Assembly: GCA_039105265.1 (NCBI GenBank)
Contig: JAPFFF010000029.1
Coordinates: 1,550,001 to 1,614,000 of the forward strand
Source of the DNA: Tritrichomonas musculus
Taxonomy: Eukaryota > Parabasalia > Tritrichomonadida > Tritrichomonadidae
Length of the DNA: 64,000 bases
Direction: 5' to 3'
The notes below the pieces were generated by a model that saw nothing but the letters and a program-made list of their open reading frames with translations, searched no databases and was not told where the DNA came from. Each line of letters opens with the position of its first letter. Within the stretch, counting starts at the first letter, position 1. The position numbers were made by a program, and so were the translations under genes. Shown here piece by piece: positions 49,897 through 59,864 of this stretch.

Positions 49897-50799
49897 ATGA
49901 TATTTCAATTTTTTATTTTTTTAAATCATGTTTTTAAAATTATTATTTTGAATGAAATTTTTAATTTGATTCTTTCTCATTATACAGCCTTGCATTTTGC
50001 TGCTGATGGAAATAATAGTGAACTTGTTCAAATTTTGTTATCGTTGCCAGAAATAGAGATCGGTGCTTCTTTTAAGGGTTGCAAAAAATTAGAAAATGTG
50101 TCACTTCCATCAACTTTAACTGAATTGAATAATGGTGCCTTCAAGAATTGCTCATCATTGGTATATGTAGCAATTCCTTCTTCTGTGAAGAAAATTGGAA
50201 TATCAGCATTTGAAGCATGTTCATCATTGAAAGAAATTCAAATTCCGTCATCAGTTTCAATGATTGAAAGCAGTGCTTTTTTAAATTGTACGTCATTGAA
50301 CAAAGTCATGTTGCCTACATCAATAAACACAATTAATCCTTATACTTTTTGTGGCTGTAAATCATTGACACAAATAACGATTCCTTCTTCTCTAACAATA
50401 ATTTCACAGCAGGCATTCTATGGTTGTTCTTCTCTTACTCAAATTCATATTCCTTCTTCTGTTGTTTCTATAGGTTCATTGGCATTTCATGAATGTTCAT
50501 CGCTTAAAGATGTAACTTTTCAGAATCCTTCGTCATTGAAATGTATTTCTTCTTTTCTTTTCAAGAGTTGTATAGCATTGGAAAAAATTTCAATTCCAGA
50601 TTCTGTAACAAAAATAGAAAGTGGTGCTTTTCAATATTGCTCATCTTTAATTGACGTGCTAATTCCTTGCTCAGTTTCAGAAATAGGCGCTGTTGCATTC
50701 AATGGATGTTCATCTCTTAAGCAGGTTACAATTCCAACATCATTAACCAATATTGGGCAATATGCATTCAATCCAAAGACAAATATCTGCTTTAAATAA
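49897..50799 (+). CDS. Ankyrin-to-LRR (BspA-type) chimera, 3' part of the locus
   Basis: The first 35 codons (MIFQFFIFLNHVFKIIIL...) are AT-rich spacer read as coding, and true similarity begins at about 49986 with TALHFAADGNNSELVQILL, an ankyrin module. In mid-repeat, at SLPEIEIGASFKGC (about 50060), it changes to 23-residue LRR_5/BspA repeats (LPSTLTELNNGAFKNCSSL), about ten of them, ending at TAA after NPKTNICFK with no membrane span. The junction falls where the ankyrin LPEID and the LRR IGASAFKGC patterns overlap, suggesting recombination between families. The frame differs from the DUF3447 frame upstream, so splicing or mutation is needed to join them. It may be untranslated. Confidence 0.6.
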   Translation: MIFQFFIFLNHVFKIIILNEIFNLILSHYTALHFAADGNNSELVQILLSLPEIEIGASFKGCKKLENVSLPSTLTELNNGAFKNCSSLVYVAIPSSVKKIGISAFEACSSLKEIQIPSSVSMIESSAFLNCTSLNKVMLPTSINTINPYTFCGCKSLTQITIPSSLTIISQQAFYGCSSLTQIHIPSSVVSIGSLAFHECSSLKDVTFQNPSSLKCISSFLFKSCIALEKISIPDSVTKIESGAFQYCSSLIDVLIPCSVSEIGAVAFNGCSSLKQVTIPTSLTNIGQYAFNPKTNICFK

Positions 50800-51381
50800 T
50801 CAGCAAATATTTAGTCTTGAGTTAATAATTAAACAAATAAATTATGCCATGACAACAATTTGAAGTTATATATATAATTTAAATAATACTGAATGATCAT
50901 TGAAGTTATATATATAAATTCAGTATCATTTAATGAATTTCATTTTGTGAAAAAAAAATAGCTGAGTGAAACGAGAGGAAATGCATCATATATATGATGC
51001 AAAAATTAAACAGATCCATTTGGATGTTCTAACTGAGTCAGTTTAACTAAATTCAAAGATTGATAATGTTTTTTTAAGGTTTTGTACATCGGTGCTATTA
51101 GTCTTGGGAAAAAAAATCAATTGGAAAAATGGAAAAGAGGAAATATTGAGATTTCACTGATTTCAAATATGAGAAAAATTGAATCTTAATTTAAGAAGAT
51201 GTGATTTCATTGACTTTATATTTGGGAAAATGCGATTTTATTGATTAATATATTTCAAAATTGGTAATTTATATTTTTAGAATTAAGAATAAATTGCATA
51301 ATTTGTACTCTGTTATTTTTATAAATATATGTAATAGGTGTCTAGACAAAAGTCTGTTTGGAATTTTATTTCTGATCAAAC
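50800..51381. other. Intergenic with short direct and inverted repeats
   Basis: TGAAGTTATATATATAA occurs twice (about 50862 and 50902) beside an inverted ATACTGAATGA/TTCAGTAT pair. No gene is seen; a frame at 51338-51628 overlaps the foldback element and is rejected. Confidence 0.5.
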
Positions 51382-52103
51382 TAGACTTGTTATTTTGAGA
51401 ATCAATATCAAAAACGTCACTTTTTTACATCTGATACTCGATTATCAGTTTACAAATCTGATATCGAGATTATCGATTATCAAGATATCAGATATGAAAT
51501 GTGATATAAAAATAATTGTAAACTTGATATCAATTGCCGAGATCTCGAGATCTCAAACAGATTTATCTTTTTTTATAATTGATATTTGTGATTTTATAAT
51601 ATTAAAAATAAATAATATAATGTATTGATGTTTATTTTAAGATAAAGGTACAAATCCAGTACGTTATTTTTTGTAAGTGAGAACGTTTATTATTTGAATA
51701 GATGGGGGTCTTTGAAAAAGTTTAAATTGACAAGGTGTGTTTTTGACATTTATTTTACATTTTTCTTAATTCAATGACATGTTATGTAAAAAATAGTCAG
51801 ATATTCGATTTTTTATATAACATGTCGATTTTTTCTTATAAAGTGTCAAAAAAAATGGCGGTTACGTAACGTACTGGATTTGTACCTTAAAATCAAAAAA
51901 TACATTCTTTTTTTATGAAATATTTGAGATTAAATTACGATCATATATTTATCAAAAAGTTTAATAGAAAATTCTGATATCAAAAGCTGAGAAAGATGAT
52001 TCTCGATCTCTGAAATCTATCTCGAGAATCTGTGCATATTTATGTATCGATATCAAAAAGTCAATCAATTATCGATCTCGAGAATCGGAGAATAACAAGT
52101 CTA
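51382..52103. repeat. Foldback-like region with 13-bp inverted ends
   Basis: TAGACTTGTTATT at 51382-51394 recurs as its reverse complement at 52091-52103. Both arms (51400-51560 and 51975-52085) are crowded with GATATC, ATCGAT and CTCGAGATC words absent from nearby DNA. The shorter element at 51645-51888 lies inside, nearly centred. It looks like a foldback transposon or two nested insertions. Confidence 0.55.
51645..51888. mobile_element. MITE-like element with 22-bp terminal inverted repeats
   Basis: The left end 51645-51666 (GGTACAAATCCAGTACGTTA core) and the right end 51867-51888 are perfect reverse complements over 22 bp. The 200-bp interior is AT-rich and non-coding. The ends are flanked by TAA on both sides if the element starts AGGTAC, which would be a 3-bp target duplication as in PIF/Harbinger-type elements; TA (mariner-type) is also possible. 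It has no coding capacity, so it would be mobilised in trans. No second copy is seen in this window. Confidence 0.7.
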
Positions 52104-52260
52104 AACACAAATAACCTACCTTTCCGAAAAATTAGTTAAAATTTTTCGATACAAAGAAAAATACAAAAAATAATCATTAATTAAAAAAAAAAAAATAATC
52201 ATTTTTAAAAAATCGAGAAGTATTAAAACTCATTTCTGAGTTAATTATTTAAAAGGGTTA
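52104..52260. other. Intergenic, AT-rich
   Basis: Short stretch between the foldback region and the C13-like gene stop. Nothing is recognised. Confidence 0.4.
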
Positions 52261-54415
52261 TTATTTAAAAGCATTTTCTAACTCATCATCGTCGCTATCA
52301 TCAATAAAATTGTCAAAATAATCATCGTATTTATTATAGAATTGGGCATTATCGTTATTATCAAGTTTGTGATTATTAACTAGTCTGTCTTTATTATATG
52401 ACTTTTTCTCTTCATAATGTAATGGTGTAACAACCTGGTCAGCTACATTCATGCATTTAAAAAAAATGAGATGGCTTTGTTTTGTTTTAATTCGATAATG
52501 ATTCATGAAACCATAAAATACTGAGAAAATTTCATCTAAATGATAACGAATATCAAATGTAGGGAAAAAATGATCAACCCAACGAAGTAATAAACATTTT
52601 ATATCGTCTGGAGGCTTGACCATTTGGATTTGGATTGAATACTGATGATCTGTATTTGGGGTCATTTCTAATAATTCATACTTAAATATTAAAAGAATAC
52701 TTTCTGAAAAATCAAGATGATCTAAATTTTTGTTTTCTTCTCTGATTTGTTTGATTTTTTGTTGACTTATTTCCTCATCACAAAAAATTAAATCTTCAAT
52801 AGATGAATCGCTAGTTAATTTTCCAGAAGAAATTAAAGCTACAGAATCATCATTAGCATTATAAGAATCACTGTTTTTATTTTCATTAGTATTACCATTA
52901 TTATCATTAATATTTTCATTTTTAGTTTTGCCGTTTTCATTAGTATTATCATTAGAATCATTGTTGCCATTATCAGTACTATCAGATGGCGAGTAATATT
53001 CAATATCATCATAATGTTTATAATTATGATTCTCTAAGGTTTGAATATCAGCTAATCGAACTCCAAAATAATTAGTTTTATTTTCTTTTTCATTAATACA
53101 ATTTTCTTTTAGCATTATATTTTTAATCTTTAATTCAGGATCGTCATATTTAACCAAATCAAACTTGATAGATTTCATTATATCACAAACAAATTCGTCA
53201 TCATTTGAAACTTGTTCATAAAAAATTTCTTCTTGAGGAGATGTTTTAGTTTTACAAAGGCTGATATATAAACGAACATATTCTACTTGCTTTTTATTAC
53301 CTTTTTTAATATTGCTTTCGACTGCATATTCTCTTATAAATCCAGTGGAATTTCCATATACTAATTCTTTGATTTTAGAAAAATTAATCCGATTTGGTGT
53401 TGACTTTATTAATGATTCTATGATAAAGGCGCTCATTGCAGGAGATCCTGCAAGCACCTTATATTCCCAGTTATCTTCAGTTTCGTACATATTTTTTTTG
53501 ATTCGAATTGAAGGAAACGTTACCGAAGAGCCATTTTCATGAGCGCCTGTTACTATATAATGATTAGAATGTTTACTGTATAAGTTATTAATAAAATCTG
53601 GATCATTTTCTATGAGTTTTGTCAAAATTGACAGAAACTGTTTATTTGTGCATTGAAGAGTTTGTAAAGCATTTTGAATTATTGGGGTACTCTTTTGAAA
53701 TAAGGTGTGAACTTTTTGATAACTTACAGGATATTCATTATATGTATTAACATATATTTTTATAAATGATTGTATACATTTTGCTTCATCAAGTGAAAAC
53801 TTTTCTTTAAGAGACACGTTAATATCACATTTGCCTTTTCCAGAAGAAATATGATTAATTAAACTTATAAAAAAACTTTGATCTGATTGATTAAAATCAT
53901 TAAATTTTGTGCTTAAAGAAAGCATTTGTTCTAATTGATTATAATCACCACTTGGATAAAGTCTTTGTGCAATTGTTGAGATAAATAAAAGGTCTTTCAA
54001 AAAAATATTTTGATTACTAGCACAAATAGCTTCTATAATTATTTATTGTGTCAGTCATTAATTTACTATTGCAGCTTTCACTGAATATTACTAATGAATG
54101 ATGTGGTATCTCTAAGAGTGGTAAATAAAGCTTTAGAAATGGAACACCTCCAAAGGATCTATCATCACCATGATCATATGTATTTTGATTACTTCCTAAA
54201 CAACTTTGAATTTTTGGACGAATTTGATTAGCATTTTGGAAATAAATGAAATTCATCTCTGATTGCGATGTATTTGTTGAATATGTTTCATTGATTCCTA
54301 GTTGAACGACAATTCTATCATTTTCCAAAATTTTGTTTATTTCAAAATTTTTTTGCTCGCCTTTTGCTAATATAACAATGTGGCTTTCATTTAGTTTTAG
54401 ATGATCAATGGCCAA
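52261..54415 (-). pseudogene. C13-peptidase/caspase-like protein, frameshifted and lacking a start
   Basis: Two frames form one protein. The upstream part (to TAG 54017-54019) has NTYDHGDDRSFGGVPF and SLVIFSESCNSKLM, a His and Cys in the positions of the C13 (legumain/GPI8) catalytic dyad, where the family has DHG and EACxS. A one-base shift near 54040 continues into IEAICASNQNIFLKDLLFIS and a further 579 codons with a poly-Asn/Asp low-complexity region (about 52860-52990) to the stop at 52261. The 5' end has no ATG between an in-frame stop (about 54430) and the homology. Intact relatives may be GPI-transamidase-like or surveillance proteases, but the long C-terminal region is not recognised. 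Confidence in the peptidase match is moderate. Confidence 0.6.
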
Positions 54416-54756
54416 ACGTTTTATAACGTTTTATTAAAATGTTATAAAATAACCGCCACCAAGGCCAATTATAGTTGAAAGGTGGGCTGACTTTTGAATG
54501 ATATTTTCTCTCAAAAAGTTGATATGTTAAGTACAGATGCATTCAAAAAGTGAATATAAAATGATTTTTTCAATTAAAATTTTAGAACATAATAACAATT
54601 ATCTCGTTATCACTTTGATGAATACGAAAAATAAAGATAAAAATATTAATAAATCTTTAAACTTATAATAATATATTTATATTAAATAATTAAATTAATA
54701 CTAAAAAAATTAAATCTTTTAATTTCTTTAATAAAGAGACTTATTGATGTATTTTT
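54416..54756. other. Intergenic, AT-rich
   Basis: No gene is seen between the C13-like relic and the stop of the kinase gene, apart from the possible lost 5' end of the relic. Confidence 0.45.
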
Positions 54757-55758
54757 TTATTCATTTCTTTCTTCTTCTTCTTCTTCATCATCTTCGTTTA
54801 TAATTTTATCAGCGAAATTAATATCAAATTCAGAACCATTGATAGTTTCACGAATATATCCATGAATTTCGTTTTTAAGTGGAATTAATTTCCTCTTTTT
54901 GTAAGCATTTAACAACGATTCCAAAATTTGGGTAAAAGATGGACGAACTTCAGGATTTCCGTCCCAACAATCACATATTAATTTTCTGAAGAATGGCTTA
55001 AATCTTACATCTTTTGATATATCTGGCCTTTTACCATTAACTACTGCTTCAAGAAAATTCACGTTTCCTATCCTTATTCTATCATAAAAAGTTTCATTTG
55101 TAAACAATTCATACAAAATGAGACCATAAGCATAGACATCAACTTTAAAATCATATTCAGCACCTGTCAGTATTTCTGGAGCCATATAAATTTCAGTTCC
55201 ACAATATCCTGTGGCACTTTTATTGATAAATTTCGAATAACCAAAATCGCAAATTTTCGGATGGTAATCTTTGTCAAAAAGAATGTTTTCAGGTTTAATA
55301 TCTCTATGTATTAATTTTTCTTGGTGCATTTTATGAAGTCCTGCTGCTATTCCAAAGATAGTAATCATTCTTTTGGTGTTATCCCAGCCTTCTGGAGAAA
55401 ATCCTTTTTTTTCTTCAACTAATATCGTACGAAGTGATCCTTTCTCCATGTATGGCGTAACTAATGTTAATCTTCCTTGTCCGAAAAATGGTAATGTGTA
55501 ACCTAATAATGGTAAAATGGCTGGATGCTTGATATAATATTGAGATTGTACTTCGTTGTGAAATGAATTAGGATCTCTGCTAAAATCATTGCATTTTATG
55601 TATTTTATTGCACAATCTACTGCTTCATTTTTTTTATGGAATTTACCTCTATAAACAATACCAAAAGCACCAGCAGTAGATATTGGATTCTTACTGATAT
55701 GGCTCAATTGTTTTGTTACATCAGCGAGCTTGTTGGCAGTATAGCCTTTCAACTTCAT
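54757..55758 (-). CDS. TKL-type protein kinase, intact
   Basis: A 333-residue kinase; the first ATG is at 55758 (MKLKGYTANK). Catalytic motifs are in order: glycine loop STAGAFGIVY (27-36), ATP Lys52 in CAIKYIK, Glu69 in the C-helix, HRDIKPEN (151-158), DFG (171-173), MAPE (192-195), DVYAYG (F-helix Asp) and a terminal WDGNPEVRPSF. HRDIKPEN and GTEIYMAPE fit a Ser/Thr kinase of the TKL group abundant in trichomonads. The C-terminal 35 residues are acidic (EDDEEEEEE). All residues needed for catalysis are present, unlike the kinase relic at 17464. Substrate and pathway are unknown. The poly-T stretch at the 5' end is non-coding. Confidence 0.92.
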   Translation of the reverse strand: MKLKGYTANKLADVTKQLSHISKNPISTAGAFGIVYRGKFHKKNEAVDCAIKYIKCNDFSRDPNSFHNEVQSQYYIKHPAILPLLGYTLPFFGQGRLTLVTPYMEKGSLRTILVEEKKGFSPEGWDNTKRMITIFGIAAGLHKMHQEKLIHRDIKPENILFDKDYHPKICDFGYSKFINKSATGYCGTEIYMAPEILTGAEYDFKVDVYAYGLILYELFTNETFYDRIRIGNVNFLEAVVNGKRPDISKDVRFKPFFRKLICDCWDGNPEVRPSFTQILESLLNAYKKRKLIPLKNEIHGYIRETINGSEFDINFADKIINEDDEEEEEERNE

Positions 55759-56288
55759 TTTGAGTTTTTTTTTTTTCCTTTTGAAAGAACATTTAGAGAC
55801 TAAACTTAGATTTATCAATAATTTTACATATTACATATATAATTTAGTATTATATTTTATTTTTAAATTCTTTAAATTATATTATTTATATAATCTTAAA
55901 ATTTTATATTCTAATTTTCAATATATAGATCATTTTTTTATCAAAGTTTTTTTCAGAATCCTTATCAATAAATTCTGAAGCTTCTTTAAATTTCAAAACA
56001 ATATAAAAATTATTATTTCTTGTGATATGGTTATTCAAAAACTTAACTCTTTTTTAATTTATATAATTATTATATTACTTCTTGCAATATAAGATTTTTT
56101 TGAAATTTTGATATTTATTTAAGTAATCAAGATGAATTTTTCGTTTATTATATTGAATTATTATGTTATCATAATAAATATTTACAGTATAATCCAGAAG
56201 AAGCTTTTTCTTTTCATAAAGTATCGATTAATACTCAAAATTGAGATATTTTGAGAATTATTATTTAAGTAATTCAAGGTATTAAGAT
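55759..56288. other. Intergenic, AT-rich
   Basis: No gene is seen between the kinase gene start and the ABC relic stop. Confidence 0.5.
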
Positions 56289-58034
56289 TTAAATAGTAGC
56301 AAATTCTTCATCATCATTTTCAAACATATGAACCAGTTCCATGAAAACACGTTCAAGTGATGAGGATGAACAAGTGAAATATGTAAATCGATTATCTCCC
56401 TCTTCGCCTTTTAGCATGATATCAAACAATTCGGGCAAAGGTTTGTCAGCAGCAGAAATAGAGTATATTCTAGCTTTTGTCCTTGTGATATTTAGAATGG
56501 CATTTGGAAGATTGCTTGCAAAAAACAATTCAAGTTTCGAACTGCTTTCAAATGTCTCATCTTTCAATAAAACATCAATTTTAAAATCAGTTCCGAATTT
56601 TTCAGTGAGATACTGAGGTGATCCGTAAGTGTAGCAGCATCCTTTAATCATTATCGATATCATGTCAAACAAGAATTCAGCTTCACTTAACAAATGCGTG
56701 CAAAGCATGATTGTTTTTTGGCCTCTATAAGAAAGAATCATTTCATGCACATGGCGTCTTGCAACTGGATCGAGTGATGCAGTTGGTTCATCAAGTAACA
56801 AAATATTTGCAGGAGCAAGGAACGATAGAGCAATTGAAAGCTTTCTAACATCACCACTACTCAATTCTCGTATCGGTTGATTTTGAAATGATTCGAGATC
56901 GAGTTCATGTATCAATCTTTCTGCCTTTTCATTAGCTTCTTCTTTTGTCATTTTTGTGTGCAATAAAGAGAACAACTTGAAATGTTCCAACGGTGTCATT
57001 TCTTGGCACAAATGTGAATTGAATTGTGGGCACATTGAAAGAATGGTCGGATCATTATGTTTTGCTATGTCAATTCCATTTACTTCAATGGTTCCATCTG
57101 ATGTGAGAAGCATAGAAGTAATCATTTTGATTAAGGTTGTTTTTCCAGCTCCATTGGCACCGAGAAAGCCAAAAATAGAATTTTCTTCTATACCAAGCGA
57201 TACATTATTTACAGCAGTAATTGGATTTCCTGCAGTATTGAAAAATAGTCGAGAAACATTGCAGATTCGAACAGCGAATTTATGACTATTTCTGACTTTT
57301 TCTTCCATATTTTTAGCTTCCTTTGTTAATTTGTGTTTTCTTTTGTTTTCTTCAAATATATTCTTTTGGTAGATCCCTTAAGAATGACATTCCTACAGAA
57401 TTCAATTATGATCAAAACTGAAATCCAAATTGGTACTTAAAAAAACATCATTATGAAGAAAGGTCGAGCATGTGCATCTTGAAAATACCATAACAAATTG
57501 TGTGACAATTGTCCCAAATTTGGTAATATTTGAATTAGAGAACGTTGGACAATGCATGGAGGATAAAATGTGTATAGCCAGTTAAGCCAAACTGGAGAAT
57601 ATCCTTTGAGTGTGATATCTAAAACGATTGGAAGTACAAGAGAAATGGCAACCATAACAAATGCAATACGTGATGCTGAATCGGCTGAATCAAATGCATA
57701 ACTGAGACAATAAATGTGAAAAATAAATGAAGGACCACATGAAACAAATGTGTAAAAAGTATTGATTTTGTTATCAAGAATTGCAGCCACTCTGAATGAA
57801 ATGAATAATATCCAGATTAGAAATGAATTCAAAATCCATAAAATAAAATCAAATAGAAATGTGGCAGTCCAATAAGAATATTAAAGATAGAGTCCCAGTG
57901 ACCATATATGAACGAGCTTCTCCTTTTATATCCATAATTGGTTGTGAGATGATTAGTGGAATTATTGCCAAAAGAGATCCTGTTAAAAGCATTGGACCAA
58001 TTTGACCAAACGTACGATCAAGAGTCCTTTTCAT
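56289..58034 (-). pseudogene. ABCA-type ABC transporter half, broken
   Basis: The 3' part, 57308-56289, is a full ATPase domain: GANGAGKTT (Walker A, 50-58), LSSGD signature (149-153, an altered LSGGQ), ILLLDEP (Walker B, 169-175) and THLLSEAEFL (H-loop). Upstream, 58034-57437 encodes membrane spans of the ABC2 type (MKRTLDRTFGQIGP, FVMVAISLVLPIVLDITL). Joining them needs one frameshift near 57880 (IFLLDC versus YWTATFLFDF), an in-frame TAA at 57437-57439 and another frameshift near 57370. The first ATG lies inside the membrane domain, so the N-terminal half and any first ATPase are missing. It is non-functional as a transporter, and the ATPase alone is unlikely to be expressed. Confidence 0.85.
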
Positions 58035-58492
58035 TAATGGTGTACAGAAAAGGATTCAAATGTGATCGGAAAATTTTTAAAATTTTTTAAAATTTTTTTA
58101 TTTATTTTTTATTTTTCTTTAGATGAAAATAAATTAAAATTGAAATATCAAACCATTTATGAATTCAAAAATGTAATTATTATTCATATATAATTATTAC
58201 TTACTATGAAATAATATTTATATTAAACAAAGCTTTGTTTGCCCATAAAAAAAAATTAATTGTTGTGATAAAAAAAATAATAAAGGTGAGTAAGCTTTTG
58301 ACAAAAGTTTGAAGTGTTTTAATATCTAATTTATTCCTCATGGAGAAACCACATATTTGTAACTATTCATGCTTTCATTTAGTTTAGAATAAATATTTGA
58401 CTCTTAATATTTAATTTTTACTTATAAATTCTCTTTATCATTAATTATTTTCAGACAACTCATAGAAGTTTTATATTTTCTTTTTTATCAAA
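58035..58492. other. Intergenic, AT-rich
   Basis: No gene or trace of the missing ABCA N-terminal half is seen. Confidence 0.45.
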
Positions 58493-59245
58493 TTATTTCT
58501 TTCTAGGAACAAATTTTTTGGGATCATGGCGAATTGTTTTCTTGTATATTTCATAAGAATCTTTTTTCAATATTAAAAAGCACACGACTGAAGTGCTTCC
58601 GTAATGAAAAACGTAGCTAGAGTCGATATCAATGCACAAACGACGAATTTCATTATTCATAAACAAATTCATTGTTTCATCAGTTAAATCATAACAATGA
58701 TGGTGACCAAATATGTTCTGAAATGAATTTTTTATTTTTTTATCAGGATCTGCTTTTTCATAGCGATAAATGAAATCTTTGGCTGACTCAACTGGAATTT
58801 CATTTATCTCTGAAACTGTTTTAAATTCATTTTCTTTGAAAGGAGTAAATTCTGCATGAGTAAAAAGATATTTAGCCTTATCAAGTTCGTTAACTTCGTC
58901 TAAATTGGAATCGACCGCATAAGCATTTCGAAATTTCAGTACTTTATATTTGTAATACATTTCATTTCTATCAAAGTTACGACTCTCGTGATTTCCTCGA
59001 AGATAAATTATATTTGGATCATCAATTGTTTTTACTATTTGATTATAAACAAGTTCATTTTCTGGCGATGTTGAACAATAGTCTCCAATATAAATTAGTT
59101 TTGCATTTTTACAATGTGTGTAAAGTTGGAATGGAATCATTAATTGATCGATATCTCCATGAACATCACCAACAACTATCAATATTTTTTCGTCAATTTC
59201 TCTTGGATTGGTTTCAAAGTCTAAAACAGATGAATGTTGCTTCAT
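58493..59245 (-). CDS. Calcineurin-like metallophosphoesterase
   Basis: A 250-residue enzyme with the full metallophosphoesterase set: GDVHG (26-30), GDYC (54-57), GNHES (84-88), TH (129-130) and GHHH (180-183). GNHES matches PPP-family phosphatases and diadenosine tetraphosphatases (ApaH/PrpE-like) more than nucleases, but the short C-terminal part lacks the PPP substrate loop. Likely a bimetal phosphatase acting on phosphoprotein or nucleotide; the substrate cannot be decided. No signal peptide. Start is ATG 59245; an Inr-like TCATAA sits 18 nt upstream. Confidence 0.88.
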   Translation of the reverse strand: MKQHSSVLDFETNPREIDEKILIVVGDVHGDIDQLMIPFQLYTHCKNAKLIYIGDYCSTSPENELVYNQIVKTIDDPNIIYLRGNHESRNFDRNEMYYKYKVLKFRNAYAVDSNLDEVNELDKAKYLFTHAEFTPFKENEFKTVSEINEIPVESAKDFIYRYEKADPDKKIKNSFQNIFGHHHCYDLTDETMNLFMNNEIRRLCIDIDSSYVFHYGSTSVVCFLILKKDSYEIYKKTIRHDPKKFVPRKK

Positions 59246-59260
59246 AAAAATGTTTTTTTA

Positions 59261-59267
59261 TTATGAA
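59261..59267 (-). promoter_or_regulatory. Inr-like core promoter TTCATAA
   Basis: On the minus strand TTCATAA gives TCA(+1)-T-A with +1 at 59264 and an 18-nt leader to the ATG at 59245. Motif evidence only. Confidence 0.4.
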
Positions 59268-59498
59268 AAATTTATGCCCATAAAAATTTATAATCAATTG
59301 ACAGCCCATTATTTTTTCTCTCAATTTTTCAAAATTTTAATTATTTCTTTTCAATTTAGAATTTTTAAAAAAATTCCTTTTTCGATTTATTGAACAATTG
59401 ATGATCCAAAGATTAATTCAGTTTGCAGATAAGAAATGCTCATATCTTGTTGTTTTTTCGATAAAATATATTTTAATTAAATTTAATATTGTATAAAT
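59268..59498. other. Intergenic, AT-rich
   Basis: No gene is seen upstream of the phosphoesterase. Confidence 0.4.
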
Positions 59499-59604
59499 TA
59501 AACTTTGTTTTTATAATTTTCGTGTAAACTTACGGTTTCTAAGAATTTATTTCAAATATTGAATGATTTATTTTTTACACGCGAAAATTAAAAAACAAAG
59601 TTTA
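59499..59604. repeat. Long inverted repeat (about 30-bp arms)
   Basis: TAAACTTTGTTTTTATAATT at 59499 onward to 59528 pairs with 59574-59604 with only a few mismatches, separated by about 45 bp; weaker AT similarity extends outward. It lies between two divergent genes and could be a foldback relic or shared regulatory hairpin. Confidence 0.65.
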
Positions 59605-59864
59605 AGATTATATTTTAATTAATTTATAAGGTATAACAAAGAAGATTAATAATTTCATTAAAATTTTTAAATTTTGGATTATGGTTTTGAGAAATTTCGA
59701 GTTGATTCTTTTTAATGAATATTTTTTTGACTTTTTTATTCATGCCGTTTGTGGTAATTTCAGAAATTAAATTTTAATTATAATGAACTTTTTAAAAACA
59801 AAATTTTTTCCACTCTTTCAATTTTTTGTCTAAATTTTAAGGAAGTAAAAATAAATTTTTATAT
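59605..59864. other. Intergenic, AT-rich
   Basis: AT-rich leader upstream of the DUF3447 gene. No clear Inr is seen. Confidence 0.4.

Noticed and set aside
51338-51628. 96-codon frame
   Set aside because: Made of GATATC/ATCGAT-rich foldback DNA; isoleucine/aspartate/serine-rich by composition, with no protein-like pattern.
6646-54019. Reassigned stop codon as an explanation for the interrupted genes
   Set aside because: TAA, TAG and TGA all occur among the breaks, several breaks are frameshifts, and intact genes here use ordinary stops.
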